Assembly: GCF_034259105.1 (NCBI RefSeq)
Contig: NZ_CP139478.1
Coordinates: 1,787,001-1,851,000, forward strand
Length of the DNA: 64,000 nucleotides
Source: Limosilactobacillus reuteri
GTDB taxonomy: Bacteria > Bacillota > Bacilli > Lactobacillales > Lactobacillaceae
Reading direction: 5' to 3'
Part shown: positions 26,829 to 36,808 of the stretch, one piece after another
How the letters are laid out: each line of letters starts with the position of its first letter
Numbering within the stretch: position 1 is the stretch's first letter
Notes under the pieces: generated by a model
Seen by the model: the letters and a program-made list of their open reading frames with translations, nothing else
What the model was told of the DNA's origin: nothing
The model's database searches: none
Position numbers and translations under genes: made by a program

Positions 26829-28133
26829 ATGGAATATACAAAGAAGAATTACAAAAAAGCACCTTTATCATCAATTCACTTTCGAATATATTTTGCCCTC
26901 GCTCTTGGACAAATTGCTTGTGGTTTTGCTCTTGGAATTAGTGGAACTGCCCTTTCCCAAGCAATCGATTATATCAATATTACCGACTTTTGGGTTGGCC
27001 TAATTGGTGCTGGGAGTTTAATTGGACTCGCTGGGAGTGCTTTAATGGGTAAAATCGCTGACCAATTTGGCCGGCGAAGAATGTTGATGCTCGATATGTA
27101 TCTTTTTTCTATATTTTCTCTTTTACAATTAGTAACAATGAATCTTATTATCCTGTTTATCTTACGGATTTTAATTGGTTTAATGATTGCCATTGACTAT
27201 ACTGTTGGGAATGCTCTATTGGTAGAATGGTTACCAGCAAAAGAAAGCGGACGCCTACAAAGCCAACTAATCATTTATTGGACAATTGGCTTTATTACTT
27301 CATACATCGCGGGAATTTTAGTAACAGGGTTTGGTGCTCATAATTGGCAAGTTATCCTTGCATCAAGTGTCGTTCCGGGACTGATGGCTGCAATCTATCG
27401 GTCAATCTTCCAAATTCCTGCATCTCCGAGCTGGTTAGCAAGTCAAGGGAGAAATAAAACTGCTCAAAAACTAATTCAAAAACATCTCGGGAAAAAATGG
27501 GGATTATCATTAAAACAAATTCGTAGTAAAAAACCAAAAGATGTCTCTCTTAAAACCCTATTTAATCCCCCTTATCGCCGAAAAACCATTGTTGGTGGCT
27601 TATTCTATGCTTGTCAGGCATTTTCATTTTTCGGTATCAGTATCTTCTTACCAATTCTCCTAAAAAGTATGGATCTTGGTAATAACAACCTCTCTGGGAT
27701 TATCTATAATAGTTGCGTCCTTATCGGCGTAATTTTCGGTAGTTTAATCTTCAAGATTCTTAGCAGGCGGATGTTTTTGGTAAGAACATTTTTCCTTTCA
27801 GCAGCAGCCCTTATCTTATTAATAATTGGCAATAACTTTTCACCTTTCTTCCAAATTAGCGTTTTTGCGATCTTTGCGATAGTCTTATCTTCAGGACTTG
27901 TCCTTGATTATCCATATCCAACAGAACTATTTGATGTTAAGGTTCGAGCCAGTGGAGTTGGTACTTGTATCACTATCAGTCGTTTTGGGGCTGCTAGTGG
28001 AACATTCTTATTACCAATCTTAACTCATCTTGGCGGTCCCATTTTAGCAATGCTAGTTTGTACTCTTGTTTTACTTATAGGTGGTACTATCTGTCTTTTA
28101 TGGGCACCTGAAACTTCACCAAAATATATTTAA
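26829..28133 (+). CDS. MFS transporter (sugar-porter-like)
   Basis: 434 aa, 12 helices. Between helices 2 and 3 sits the MFS signature GKIADQFGRRRMLMLD. A cytosolic loop carries PASPSWLASQGRNKTAQKLI, like the PESPRWL motif of the sugar-porter family. The second half contains DYPYPTELFDVKVRASGVG, again sugar/metabolite:H+ symporter-like. Substrate unknown. The start is awkward: the strong ribosome site is 45 bases upstream. Ended by a hairpin at 28146-28185. Confidence 0.88.
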   Translation: MEYTKKNYKKAPLSSIHFRIYFALALGQIACGFALGISGTALSQAIDYINITDFWVGLIGAGSLIGLAGSALMGKIADQFGRRRMLMLDMYLFSIFSLLQLVTMNLIILFILRILIGLMIAIDYTVGNALLVEWLPAKESGRLQSQLIIYWTIGFITSYIAGILVTGFGAHNWQVILASSVVPGLMAAIYRSIFQIPASPSWLASQGRNKTAQKLIQKHLGKKWGLSLKQIRSKKPKDVSLKTLFNPPYRRKTIVGGLFYACQAFSFFGISIFLPILLKSMDLGNNNLSGIIYNSCVLIGVIFGSLIFKILSRRMFLVRTFFLSAAALILLIIGNNFSPFFQISVFAIFAIVLSSGLVLDYPYPTELFDVKVRASGVGTCITISRFGAASGTFLLPILTHLGGPILAMLVCTLVLLIGGTICLLWAPETSPKYI

Positions 28134-28145
28134 CATTAATAATAG

Positions 28146-28185
28146 AATGGTCGGAAAAATTTTAAATTTTTCACCGACCATTTTT
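28146..28185. terminator. Terminator after the MFS gene
   Basis: AATGGTCGG.../...CCGACCATT stem with an AT-rich inner part and a T run on the plus side. Confidence 0.85.
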
Positions 28186-28213
28186 AGTTTTAAACATCAA
28201 TCCAATAGACTAA

Positions 28214-29506
28214 TCAATTTTTAACAAATAAATACTTACGATCATGATAAATCACAAAAATACCAGTAATAACAAATAAAGTAATCATGCTAACTCGCAA
28301 GTAAAACATCCCGCGACTATATTGCAGCTCCTGTTGGTGATCGATATACGGAATAAGGAGCGCGCTCTTATTATCAAGTTGAAAATATGAAATTAATTCC
28401 AAAGCACCAAATAAAATAATTTAATTACAAAGCGAACCAAATACGGATAGTTTTTGATCGATACTGCTATATTTATCGGGAACTTGTTTTCGTGCCCACT
28501 TTCCTAATAAGATGGCACAAAAGACTGTTATCGCTGTCCCAAGCAAATATAGGTAATCGGTATACGTTAAGAATAAGCCAAGAGTAAGACAGATAAGGGT
28601 AGTTTTATAGCGAGTAGTTAATGGAATCTTTTGCAATTTAGGACTCAATGCGCCTACTAACATTCCCGAAAGCATCAATTCGATAAAAACAATGAAAATC
28701 CAATAAGCTTTATTCTGTTGAAAAGCAAATAGTAAAGTATAGATAATGACATAATTCTTGATCGCTCCGAGCCAAATACGAAATAGTTTAAAAGGTTGTC
28801 CCAGAATATTTCGTAGTTCAAGGATAATCCCAATAATTGCTAGCACGATTAGGGCCTAGCTAAAATCAGAAATTTGCCCCGTCTTCTTAAAGAAACTAAT
28901 AATAAAAACCACGGTAAGCACGGCGATGGCAGGAAAAGCCGTTTTTAAATTAAAAGAGAATTTTAAATCCAATGGTGTCTTATCTCGTTTAACAACAACG
29001 TAAGCGTAAATAACTTCCAAGCCCAGGAAAAAAGTATAAAAAACAAAACCGACAACTAACGGCAGCTTCATCAGTAAAATCCCGAGGGCGATCAGTCCGA
29101 TAATTACACTAAAGCCCGCGATAACATTTACTCGCTTCAAATCAATCCCGGAAATTTCCTTATTAGGATCGCCGAGCAATTTTAATCCTGTCACGCCAAA
29201 ACCGATCAAGATCGCCGCCAAGCTAGCAAGCCACTCAAAGCGAAAATAAATTCCAATAGAAGCAAGGGTTCCCCCAATAAAAGCAATAACCGAACAAAAC
29301 TTAGTAACACCAGACCAAGAAGCTAAATTTAGGCGTCCATCGAGAATAAAGGGCATTACTTTTTCAACGGTGTAAACAAAAATGAACGGCCAAACAAATG
29401 TGATTATATTTGCATGGGCAATGATAGAGAATGCAAATAGCAACGTTGGAAATAGAATATAGCTTCGAGCAACAAATTCATGGTTAATTGCTAAAATTTT
29501 CTTCAT
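28214..29506 (-). pseudogene. Multi-pass membrane protein gene with two in-frame stop codons
   Basis: Three open segments (28214-28402, 28421-28846, 28856-29506) lie in exactly one frame. They are separated only by TAA at 28421-28423 and TAG at 28856-28858. Read through, they give a ~430-aa protein with about 12 hydrophobic segments, transporter-like, but I do not recognise the family. The ATG at 29506 has a good CGGAGG site. Both stops fall in hydrophobic-loop contexts where sense codons are expected (...ISDFS*ALIVLAII; GSLCN*IILFGALEL). Two point mutations are the simplest explanation, so the gene is probably dead. It lies downstream of potD behind that operon's terminator. Confidence 0.85.
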
Positions 29507-29570
29507 AAGCAACCTCCGATCACTTTGCCTTTTATTTTTAGTAAACCACATCCCCTTATAAAAGAAAAAG

Positions 29571-29612
29571 AATAGGACTCCTAACATGATTTTTAATGCT
29601 AGAAGTCCTATT
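29571..29612 (-). terminator. Terminator of the potABCD operon
   Basis: AATAGGACT...AGTCCTATT stem with extra inner pairs. On the minus strand it is followed by CTTTTTCTTTT. It lies just past the potD stop. Confidence 0.85.
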
Positions 29613-29618
29613 AGCTTT

Positions 29619-30692
29619 TTATTTAGCAAACATCTTAAATTCTAAAAATAAATCATTGTATTCACCTAAAACGCGTAATGGCAAATCACGATATACTTGC
29701 AAATGCTTCATCGTTGTTTCAGGAGGATAAAAAGCTTTGTCATTAGTAACTTTCTTAGGTAATTCTTTTTTAGCCGCTTTATTTGGTGTCGCGTATCCAA
29801 CGTATTGAGCATTTTGAGCCGCATTTTGGGGATCTAACATAAAGTTAATAAATTCGTAAGCCGCCTTTTTATTACGTGCTGCTTTAGGAATCACCATGTT
29901 ATCAAACCATATATTGCTTCCTTCGCTTGGCACAACATAGTGAAGGTGCGGATTAATATTCATCATTTCGCGCGCGTCACCAGAATAGGTCACACCCACG
30001 GCTGCTTCATTTTGCTCCATGTACATCTTCATCTCATCAGCAATAATCGCTTTTACATTGGGCGTCAACTGCTTTAAATGGGCCTGCGCAAGCTTCAATT
30101 GATGGTAGTTAGTCGTATTAACAGAATGATGCTGAGTAATAAGTGCAACCGCAAACACATCCCGCGCACTGTCAATCAACATGACATTATTCTTTAAGCG
30201 CGGATTCCAAAGTTGTTCCCAATGCTGGACGTCTTTGCCATTTACTTTTTGATCATTATAGATAATACCTAACGTTCCCCAAAAGTATGGTACAGAATAA
30301 CGATTGTCGGGGTCAAAAGAACGATTTAAAAATTGCGGATCAATATACTTAAGGTTAGGTAATTTCTGATGGTTAAGAGGTGCAATTAAATGCTCCTTTT
30401 TCATCCGTTGAACAGTGTATTCACTCGGCACAACGACATCATAATTAGTCCCACCTTGCCGAATCTTGGTTAACATTGATTCGTTGCTATCAAAGGTTTC
30501 ATAATCTACATGATAGCCAGTTTGATGTTCAAATTTCGTTATCAATGCTGGATCAATATAGTCTCCCCAATTGTAAATTGTCAGAGTTTGTTTTCCACCA
30601 CCAGTTTTTTGCTGGTTGAGAGCAACATCCCCAAGCGCTAGCAAAATACAAATAACGACAATTGCGAGGAATGCAGTAAATATCTTTTTCAT
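29619..30692 (-). CDS. potD: Spermidine/putrescine ABC transporter, substrate-binding protein
   Basis: 357 aa. An N-terminal hydrophobic segment (FLAIVVICILLALGDVAL) serves as signal or anchor; there is no lipobox Cys, so it may stay as a membrane-anchored protein. The mature part starts LTIYNWGDYIDPALITKFEH, the PotD/PotF hallmark, and includes YDVVVPSEYTVQRM and the polyamine-site acidic/aromatic residues in IWFDNMVIPKAA. Last gene of potABCD. It overlaps potC by 4 bases and has a GAGGGGG site. It binds polyamine outside the cell and delivers it to PotBC. Confidence 0.93.
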   Translation of the reverse strand: MKKIFTAFLAIVVICILLALGDVALNQQKTGGGKQTLTIYNWGDYIDPALITKFEHQTGYHVDYETFDSNESMLTKIRQGGTNYDVVVPSEYTVQRMKKEHLIAPLNHQKLPNLKYIDPQFLNRSFDPDNRYSVPYFWGTLGIIYNDQKVNGKDVQHWEQLWNPRLKNNVMLIDSARDVFAVALITQHHSVNTTNYHQLKLAQAHLKQLTPNVKAIIADEMKMYMEQNEAAVGVTYSGDAREMMNINPHLHYVVPSEGSNIWFDNMVIPKAARNKKAAYEFINFMLDPQNAAQNAQYVGYATPNKAAKKELPKKVTNDKAFYPPETTMKHLQVYRDLPLRVLGEYNDLFLEFKMFAK

Positions 30693-31507
30693 TGTGCATC
30701 CCCCTCTTTAACAGCCACAATCCGTGTCCGTCGACCGCCCCGTTTACTAATAAGGTAATAGCCAATTACTAACAGAAGCGAAACAATAAACATCAACGTA
30801 GAGAGGGCATTGATTTCAAGGTTAATTCCTTGCCGCGCCCGCGAATATATTTCCACCGATAATGTCGAGAAGCCATTTCCAGTAACAAAGAAGGTCACAG
30901 CAAAGTCATCAAGTGAATACGTAAAAGCCATAAAATAGCCCGCAAAAATACCCGGGGCAATTGACGGCAGTACTACCCGAGAAAGAACTTGCCAGCGACT
31001 GGCCCCTAAATCATAGGCAGCATCTACTAATGTTGGGGACATTTCATTTAATTTTGGCAACACCATTAAAACAACAATTGGAATACAAAAGGCAATATGG
31101 CTTAAGAGGACTGAGACAAAGCCTAGTCTTACCCCCAGCATGGTGAAAAAGATTAAAAAGCTTGCCCCAATAATTACATCGGGCGAGACCATTAAAACAT
31201 TATTCAAGGATAATAAACTATTCTTCCACGGGCGCCGTGCATCCTTAATTGCCAAGGCTCCTAATGTACCGATAATCGTTGCTAATAGTGACGCCAAAAA
31301 TGCTACTAACAAGGTATTAATAACAATGGTAATCATTCGCGTATCCGCAAGCAAATCCGCATAGTGTTGCCAAGAAAAGCCATGGTATTTTTCCATTGTT
31401 TGTCCGCTGCTAAAGGAAAAAACAACTAGATACAAAATTGGCGCATATAAGATCACAAAAACTAACGCCAGGTATGCTTTTCCCCATGACCATCGCCGCT
31501 TTTTCAT
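30689..31507 (-). CDS. potC: Spermidine/putrescine ABC transporter permease PotC
   Basis: 272 aa, six helices of the binding-protein-dependent inner-membrane component family. The EAA-type coupling motif is DAAYDLGASRWQVLSRVVLP. The start overlaps the end of potB by one base and its own end overlaps potD by 4 bases, so the operon is tightly coupled. The first helix starts after a short basic leader (KKRRWSWGK). Partner of PotB in the channel. Confidence 0.94.
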   Translation of the reverse strand: MKKRRWSWGKAYLALVFVILYAPILYLVVFSFSSGQTMEKYHGFSWQHYADLLADTRMITIVINTLLVAFLASLLATIIGTLGALAIKDARRPWKNSLLSLNNVLMVSPDVIIGASFLIFFTMLGVRLGFVSVLLSHIAFCIPIVVLMVLPKLNEMSPTLVDAAYDLGASRWQVLSRVVLPSIAPGIFAGYFMAFTYSLDDFAVTFFVTGNGFSTLSVEIYSRARQGINLEINALSTLMFIVSLLLVIGYYLISKRGGRRTRIVAVKEGDAQ

Positions 31508-32313
31508 TAATGGCGTCCTCCTTTCTGTTTCTTATCACCAGTCATAAACATAATAATAAACATTGCGATAATCAGCACGACCCCAATCGTTGAACCCATT
31601 CCCCAATTTTGCGTTGTGAGGAAATGTTCTTCAATCGCAGTCCCTAAAGTAATTACACGATTTCCACCAATCAAGCGGGTAATCATAAAGAGGGAGAGCG
31701 ATGAGATGAAGACCGCTTGGATTCCAGCTTTTACGCCCGGCATAGAAAGGGGCCAAATCACTCGGCGAAAGGTTTGCCAACGAGTAGCGCCCAAGTCATA
31801 GCTGGCATTTATTAGTGACGGGTTAATTTCGGCAAGATTATTAAAAATTGGCAAAACCATAAACGGAATTTCAATATAAGCAGCCACAAACATAAAACTG
31901 GCATCCGTGAACAAAAGCTGGTGGCTTCCAAGACCCATAAACTGGAGGAAACCGTTAATTGTCCCCGTTCGACTAAACAAGCCGATAAATGCATAAGTCT
32001 TCAATAATAAGTTGATCCATGTTGGCAAAATCACCAACAATAGCCAAAACTGCTTATTAGGCAATCTATTCAAAACATAAGCTGTCGGATAACTAATCAC
32101 CAATGTCACAAGGGTAATCAAAAAGGCATACCAGACAGAGTTAAGCGTCATCTTAAGATAAACACCCGATGTCAGGTATTCAGCATAGTTATTAAGGGTC
32201 AGCTGACCATTGATATTAAAAAATGATTGATAAAGGATCAATACCAATGGCGCAATCACAAATAGGATAATCCACAATGCATATGGGACGATAAACATCG
32301 CTTTTTGCCGCAT
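31507..32313 (-). CDS. potB: Spermidine/putrescine ABC transporter permease PotB
   Basis: 268 aa, six helices. The EAA loop is NASYDLGATRWQTFRRVIWP. The N-terminus starts with a signal-like helix (YALWIILFVIAPLVLILYQS). It shares one base with the potA stop. Second gene of the operon; with PotC it forms the membrane channel driven by PotA. Confidence 0.94.
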   Translation of the reverse strand: MRQKAMFIVPYALWIILFVIAPLVLILYQSFFNINGQLTLNNYAEYLTSGVYLKMTLNSVWYAFLITLVTLVISYPTAYVLNRLPNKQFWLLLVILPTWINLLLKTYAFIGLFSRTGTINGFLQFMGLGSHQLLFTDASFMFVAAYIEIPFMVLPIFNNLAEINPSLINASYDLGATRWQTFRRVIWPLSMPGVKAGIQAVFISSLSLFMITRLIGGNRVITLGTAIEEHFLTTQNWGMGSTIGVVLIIAMFIIMFMTGDKKQKGGRH

Positions 32314-33404
32314 TAGTCCCCCTCCTCATAGCTATCAAGGCGAGCATCAAAATCTTCTTCACTTTCGTTATACCGCATAACGTGAATATCTTCGGGATCA
32401 AATGTAATCCCTACTTTAGCCCCGACCTTTGTTTTATGAATAGAATTGATCTTCCACTTATGGTTACGTTGGTCAATCACCGTAATTTGATAATCAACGC
32501 CACGGAAAAGCTGGGTTTCAACAGTGCCGACTAATTTTCCTTTCTCAACCGTCGTAATGTCAAGGTCTTCTGGCCGGATGACAACTTCAACCTTTTCGTT
32601 TGGTTTCATCCCCGCATCGACACAATCAAAGTCTTGACCATTGATTGAAACTACATAGTCTTTTTTCATAATGCCCGGGACAATATTGCTTTCACCGATA
32701 AAATCAGCCACAAAATGGTTAAGCGGTTCATCATAAATATCAACGGGCGTCCCACTTTGCTGGATCTTACCGTCATTAATAATCATAATCTGGTCACTCA
32801 TGGCTAATGCTTCTTCTTGGTCATGAGTAACAAAGATAAAAGTAATCCCCAGCCGCCGTTGCAATTGCCGCAATTCAGTCTGCATTTGAACTCGTAACTT
32901 ATGGTCCAGCGCAGACAAGGCTTCATCCAACAATAGTACTTTCGGCTTATTAACTATTGCCCGGGCAATGGCAACTCGCTGTCTTTGCCCACCAGACATC
33001 GCGGTAATTTCCCGATCATCATAGCCATCTAATTGAACCAGGTGCAAAGCTTCTTTTACGCGTTGTTTAATTTCTGCTTTTTTGACACCCTTAATTTGTA
33101 ATCCAAAGGCAACGTTTTCTGCCACATTCATATGAGGGAAAAGGGCGTAATCTTGAAAGACGGTATTGACTTGCCGTTGATTGGCTGGAATATCATTGAT
33201 TTGCTTTCCATCAAAATAAATTTTTCCACTACTAGGATGATCAAAACCAGCAATTAAGCGCAAAATCGTTGTCTTTCCTGATCCCGATGGTCCTAATAAG
33301 GTATAGAATTTACCGGCCTCAATTTCAAAGCTTATATCACGCAACACAACGTTATCATCATACTGTTTACTTACATGCTGAAATTCCATTATGCTTTTTA
33401 CCAT
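32313..33404 (-). CDS. potA: Spermidine/putrescine ABC transporter ATPase PotA
   Basis: 363 aa. Walker [20 protein letters not shown]-loop [10 protein letters not shown], signature [14 protein letters not shown], Walker [13 protein letters not shown], switch His in [13 protein letters not shown]-terminal TOBE domain starts near residue 240. I chose ATG 33404 (MVKSIMEF), which has TTGGAG 8 bases upstream, rather than the first ATG at 33425. It is the first gene of potABCD. Its upstream region is cut at 33530 by IS30-A copy 2, leaving ~125 bp of native promoter sequence. Confidence 0.94.
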   Translation of the reverse strand: MVKSIMEFQHVSKQYDDNVVLRDISFEIEAGKFYTLLGPSGSGKTTILRLIAGFDHPSSGKIYFDGKQINDIPANQRQVNTVFQDYALFPHMNVAENVAFGLQIKGVKKAEIKQRVKEALHLVQLDGYDDREITAMSGGQRQRVAIARAIVNKPKVLLLDEALSALDHKLRVQMQTELRQLQRRLGITFIFVTHDQEEALAMSDQIMIINDGKIQQSGTPVDIYDEPLNHFVADFIGESNIVPGIMKKDYVVSINGQDFDCVDAGMKPNEKVEVVIRPEDLDITTVEKGKLVGTVETQLFRGVDYQITVIDQRNHKWKINSIHKTKVGAKVGITFDPEDIHVMRYNESEEDFDARLDSYEEGD

Positions 33405-33515
33405 CAGCGTTTCTCCAATCATCATTTTTTAAACTAAGTCTTAGTATAAAGTATACGCCTTAAATCGCAACACTGTTTATCCTAAGCAAATTATTATAAA
33501 AGTGCGATAATTAAT

Positions 33516-33529
33516 ATATCAAATTTTAT
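33516..33529. repeat. 14-bp target duplication, outer side of IS30-A copy 2
   Basis: ATATCAAATTTTAT directly abuts the element. Its reverse complement directly abuts the other end type of copy 3 at 41040-41053. The two are the separated halves of one target duplication. Confidence 0.88.
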
Positions 33530-34808
33530 GGTGGATTATAGAATGAAGTTAGCCACCCAGTTGGTGGTAAATAAAAAACGCCATTCGGCGTGACATCAGG
33601 TATCATATTAAGTGAACCAAACCTATATGAAAGGATGTCCGTCAAATGACGCACTTAAATGATACCATGTCTACTAGTTTATTGACTACTCATAAAAAGA
33701 ATGCTCATCTTACTAAAGAAGAACGTGTGATGATTGCGACTTTAAAGTCGCAAGGACTTTCCAATCGCGCAATTGGTCGCCAATTAGGAGTTAATCATCA
33801 AACAATTAATAACGAGCTCAACCGTGGTACGGTCCGCCAACTTCGTCGTCAAAAATCTAATGGTAAGATTTACGAATATTCTTACTACATCTATAGTTAT
33901 GAAGCTGGTCAGGCCACATATCTTGAACATCACCGCCATTCTGGTCGTCGTCGCTTATATTATTCTTCAAAGCAATTTTTACGATTAGCTGATCAGCTAA
34001 TGCTTGGTGAGTTTGACGACCACCATTACTCCCCACAAGCGGTTATTTATAAGGCTCGAGATTTAATGAATGATGGCACCCTGATCCCAAAGTCGGTTGT
34101 AACTTTATATCAATGGATTAATGAGGGTGTGCTTCGTACGTCCAATTTAGACCTCTTTGAAAAACCTAAACGTAAGCATCATCGAACTCATCCGCAAGCT
34201 AAAAGGTGCTTAGGGCCTAATATTGCTCAACGACCTCAAACTGCGGACCAACGGTCCGAAATTGGCCATTGGGAACTAGATACAGTTCAGGGACAGAAAA
34301 ACGGTAATGACAGTGTTGTACTAGTAATGACTGATCGCCTTTCACGAGTTAATATCACGAGTAAAATTGCTGGTAAAACTGCGCATGCAGTAAATCAGTT
34401 CTTTATAAATTTACGCCAGAAAATGGGCACAGATGCTTACTATCGCATCTTTAAGACAATAACCTCTGACAACGGTTCAGAATTTAGTGAGTTAACACAA
34501 GTTCACGATCATGTTTTCTATGCTGATCCGTATTCCCCTTGGGAACGTGGATCCAATGAGATCAATAACCGGTTTCTCCGCAAGGAGATTACCAAAGGTG
34601 AAGCTATAAATAACTATAGTAGTGCTCAGATCATAGCGACTAATGATTGGATGAATCACTATCCACGAGCTATGTTTAATGGACATTCGTCAATGGATAT
34701 CTATCGTAAGGCCTTCTACCAAGAGATATCACAGCTCCATCAACCAATAATCAATTGGTCAGTATTATTTATTTGAGTCCAGTGGCTAACTTATTCTTGA
34801 AATTTAGG
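33530..34808 (+). mobile_element. IS30-family element, type A, copy 2 (1279 bp)
   Basis: Inverted relative to copies 1 and 3, same 1279-bp length and same ends. Its own two flanks do not match each other. The potA-side flank matches copy 3's pepX-side flank instead. This marks one end of an inverted segment. Confidence 0.93.
33646..34776 (+). CDS. IS30-family transposase (type A, copy 2)
   Basis: 376 aa, identical in protein to copy 3 and one residue different from copy 1 (R in SGRRRLYY). Complete HTH and DDE motifs (GHWELDTVQG; ITSDNGSEF; RGSNEINNRF). Transcribed away from potA, towards the type C element. Confidence 0.95.
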   Translation: MTHLNDTMSTSLLTTHKKNAHLTKEERVMIATLKSQGLSNRAIGRQLGVNHQTINNELNRGTVRQLRRQKSNGKIYEYSYYIYSYEAGQATYLEHHRHSGRRRLYYSSKQFLRLADQLMLGEFDDHHYSPQAVIYKARDLMNDGTLIPKSVVTLYQWINEGVLRTSNLDLFEKPKRKHHRTHPQAKRCLGPNIAQRPQTADQRSEIGHWELDTVQGQKNGNDSVVLVMTDRLSRVNITSKIAGKTAHAVNQFFINLRQKMGTDAYYRIFKTITSDNGSEFSELTQVHDHVFYADPYSPWERGSNEINNRFLRKEITKGEAINNYSSAQIIATNDWMNHYPRAMFNGHSSMDIYRKAFYQEISQLHQPIINWSVLFI

Positions 34809-34839
34809 GATATTTTTAAAATATGATTCATGAATAATT

Positions 34840-35897
34840 AAGGCAGATTGCAAGAAATAACTTGAACGAATTTAGTGACGTAGATTAATCAAGAAGATCT
34901 CGATTGGTGTGTGCCAGTTAAGACATTTAAGTGGTCGGGAATTCAGATACCAATTGATTTGAACCAGCTGGCGATCGCTCAGCTCTTCAATGGCTTGTCC
35001 CTTGGGAATAAACCGTCGCAAAACTCGATTACGGTTCTCATTACTACCGCGTTCGTGCGGTGAATAGGCATGGGCAAAGTAAACCTGAGTACCCGTTAGC
35101 TGTTCAATTGCCTGATAGTTAGCGAACTCTTTCCCATGATCCACGGTAAGCGTCTTGAGCTTGTCTTGAAGTTGACTAGCTAGTTCAAGTACGGCTTGAG
35201 TCATGGACTGACTGTCGCGACCATGGAGCCGTTTAACAATTGTCAGGCGACTCTTACGCTCCACAAAAGTCGCCACAGCTTGACCTTTACGTTTGCCAGA
35301 AAGTACGGTATCAGCTTCAAAGTGGCCGAATTCTTGGCGAGTTTCGACTTTATGAGGACGCTCCTCAATGGAGCGGCCGTGACTGAACGTACCACGCTTT
35401 TCTTTAGCACGATGACGACGAATTCCATGATCAGGCAAATCGGGTAACTGTACATCAAGCCATCCTTGATCAATCCAGTTATAGACCGTCTTGTAGGCAA
35501 TCCCAACTACATGGGCAACTTGTTCAGGGGACCACTTCTGGACTTGAATCTTTTCCTCAATCAAGTGCTTAAGGCTTTTAGTGAGTGAAGACTTCCGCCC
35601 CCGTTGACTAACCTTGCGTTCAAAGTCAGTTTGCGCTAGTTCAGCTTGATACCCACTATTTAGCCGGTGAAGTTCGTTAAAGATGGTGGTCTTACTAAAG
35701 CCTAAGTAGTTAGCGATGTATCGCAAGGAACGTCCTTCATTATGAAGCGTTTCAATGACAACACGGTTCTGGAATGATAAAATAGTGGTGCTCATCAAGG
35801 TCCTTCTTTCTAATGGATTGTGTGGTAACACCATTAAAGACCTTGATGGGTTTTTCTGTCCACTTAAATGTTCAACTTAAATTTTACAATCTGCCTT
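34840..35897 (-). mobile_element. IS30-family element, type C
   Basis: Bounded by the inverted repeat AAGGCAGATTG (34840-34850 and 35887-35897), with similarity reaching ~28 bp (…TTGAAC). It begins only 31 bp after IS30-A copy 2. Its right end is abutted by the IS3-type element, whose TTAA duplication overlaps it. Confidence 0.85.
34872..35795 (-). CDS. IS30-family transposase (type C)
   Basis: 307 aa. HTH: NEGRSLRYIANYLGFSKTTI followed by FNELHRLNSG. The catalytic motifs are FGHFEADTVLSGKRK, LTVDHGKEFANY and SPHERGSNENRNRVLRRFIP. I chose ATG 35795, with AAGAAGGACC upstream, over an in-frame ATG at 35834 that lies in the inverted-repeat region. It looks intact. Distinct from types A and B in the window. 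Confidence 0.93.
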   Translation of the reverse strand: MSTTILSFQNRVVIETLHNEGRSLRYIANYLGFSKTTIFNELHRLNSGYQAELAQTDFERKVSQRGRKSSLTKSLKHLIEEKIQVQKWSPEQVAHVVGIAYKTVYNWIDQGWLDVQLPDLPDHGIRRHRAKEKRGTFSHGRSIEERPHKVETRQEFGHFEADTVLSGKRKGQAVATFVERKSRLTIVKRLHGRDSQSMTQAVLELASQLQDKLKTLTVDHGKEFANYQAIEQLTGTQVYFAHAYSPHERGSNENRNRVLRRFIPKGQAIEELSDRQLVQINWYLNSRPLKCLNWHTPIEIFLINLRH

Positions 35898-35960
35898 AAT
35901 AAAAAGACCGAGAAACGGCACTATGTCCCGTCAAGTATACAGATCAAATAGATAAAAATT

Positions 35961-36779
35961 TTAGGCAGCTTGATTGCGGAATTGTTCCGCGGTCAAGCCG
36001 TTTTTGCTTGTGTAAGCGCGTTTGGTATTAAAGTATTCAATGGCTCCTTTGACGAGCTGTTCTAGCTCTGCTAGCGTCTTAGGACGATTATGTTTGTTAA
36101 TCCAGATTAGCTTGAAGTCATTCCACCAACGCTCTATGGGGGAGTTTTCCCAAGGATGACCGGGGTGTGACATACTATGAATACAATTTTTAGAGGCTAA
36201 GTAGTCGTTGAACATACTTGAGCAGTAAGCTGATCCGCGGTCAGTATGGATCATTGGTTGCGCATCAGGTTCAACCGTAAAAGCACGATTAAAGGTTTCA
36301 ATTACTGCTGATGAAGTTTCTGTGTCTGAAATATTGTAGCTTAAAGCGTAACGACCATATAAATCTAAAATAACGTGTACTCGTACTTTATGAAGTGTGT
36401 GTTCGCCGTAGGCAACTTCCGTTGTGTCGGTAACCCACACTTCATTTTTAGTTTCACGGTCGAATTGTCCCTGCAATAAGTTGTCATTGATGTATTCTTC
36501 ATGGCGTTGAATTCGATTGCGCTTCTTCTTCCTAATATTTGCTCTAATTCCATGCTTACGCATGCAATTAGTTATTCGTTTTAATCCAGCGGTAAAGCTT
36601 AAACGGTTTTCAAAGCTTAACTGTGTAGTCATCGCTAAATATCCCAGCGTCCAATTATGTTCTTCTTCTAACTCTACAATCGCTTCAAGTAACTCTGCTT
36701 GCTCATTATGATATCGACTTGGCTTTCGATTGAGCCATTTGTAATAACCATCTCGCGAAGAATCAGCTATTTTACACAA
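35961..36779 (-). CDS. IS3-family transposase, OrfB (DDE catalytic part)
   Basis: 272 aa from the first ATG, but the frame is open further upstream and overlaps orfA, as expected for a frameshift product. rve domain: VWVTDTTEVAY (D), MIHTDRGSAYCS (D) and HPWENSPIERWWNDFKL (E). The HTH_21-like N-terminal part (LGYLAMTTQLSFENRLSFTA) is present. It is probably made only as an OrfAB fusion by -1 slippage at an AAAAG stretch near 36838-36845. Confidence 0.9.
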   Translation of the reverse strand: MCKIADSSRDGYYKWLNRKPSRYHNEQAELLEAIVELEEEHNWTLGYLAMTTQLSFENRLSFTAGLKRITNCMRKHGIRANIRKKKRNRIQRHEEYINDNLLQGQFDRETKNEVWVTDTTEVAYGEHTLHKVRVHVILDLYGRYALSYNISDTETSSAVIETFNRAFTVEPDAQPMIHTDRGSAYCSSMFNDYLASKNCIHSMSHPGHPWENSPIERWWNDFKLIWINKHNRPKTLAELEQLVKGAIEYFNTKRAYTSKNGLTAEQFRNQAA

Positions 36780-36808
36780 CTGGCTAATTGACCATCCATT
36801 TTCTTGAT

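Noticed and set aside
26815..27003. A 62-aa frame starting at ATG 26815, closer to the strong Shine-Dalgarno.
   Set aside because: It is in a different frame from the MFS protein, has no recognisable content and is a shadow of the transporter gene.
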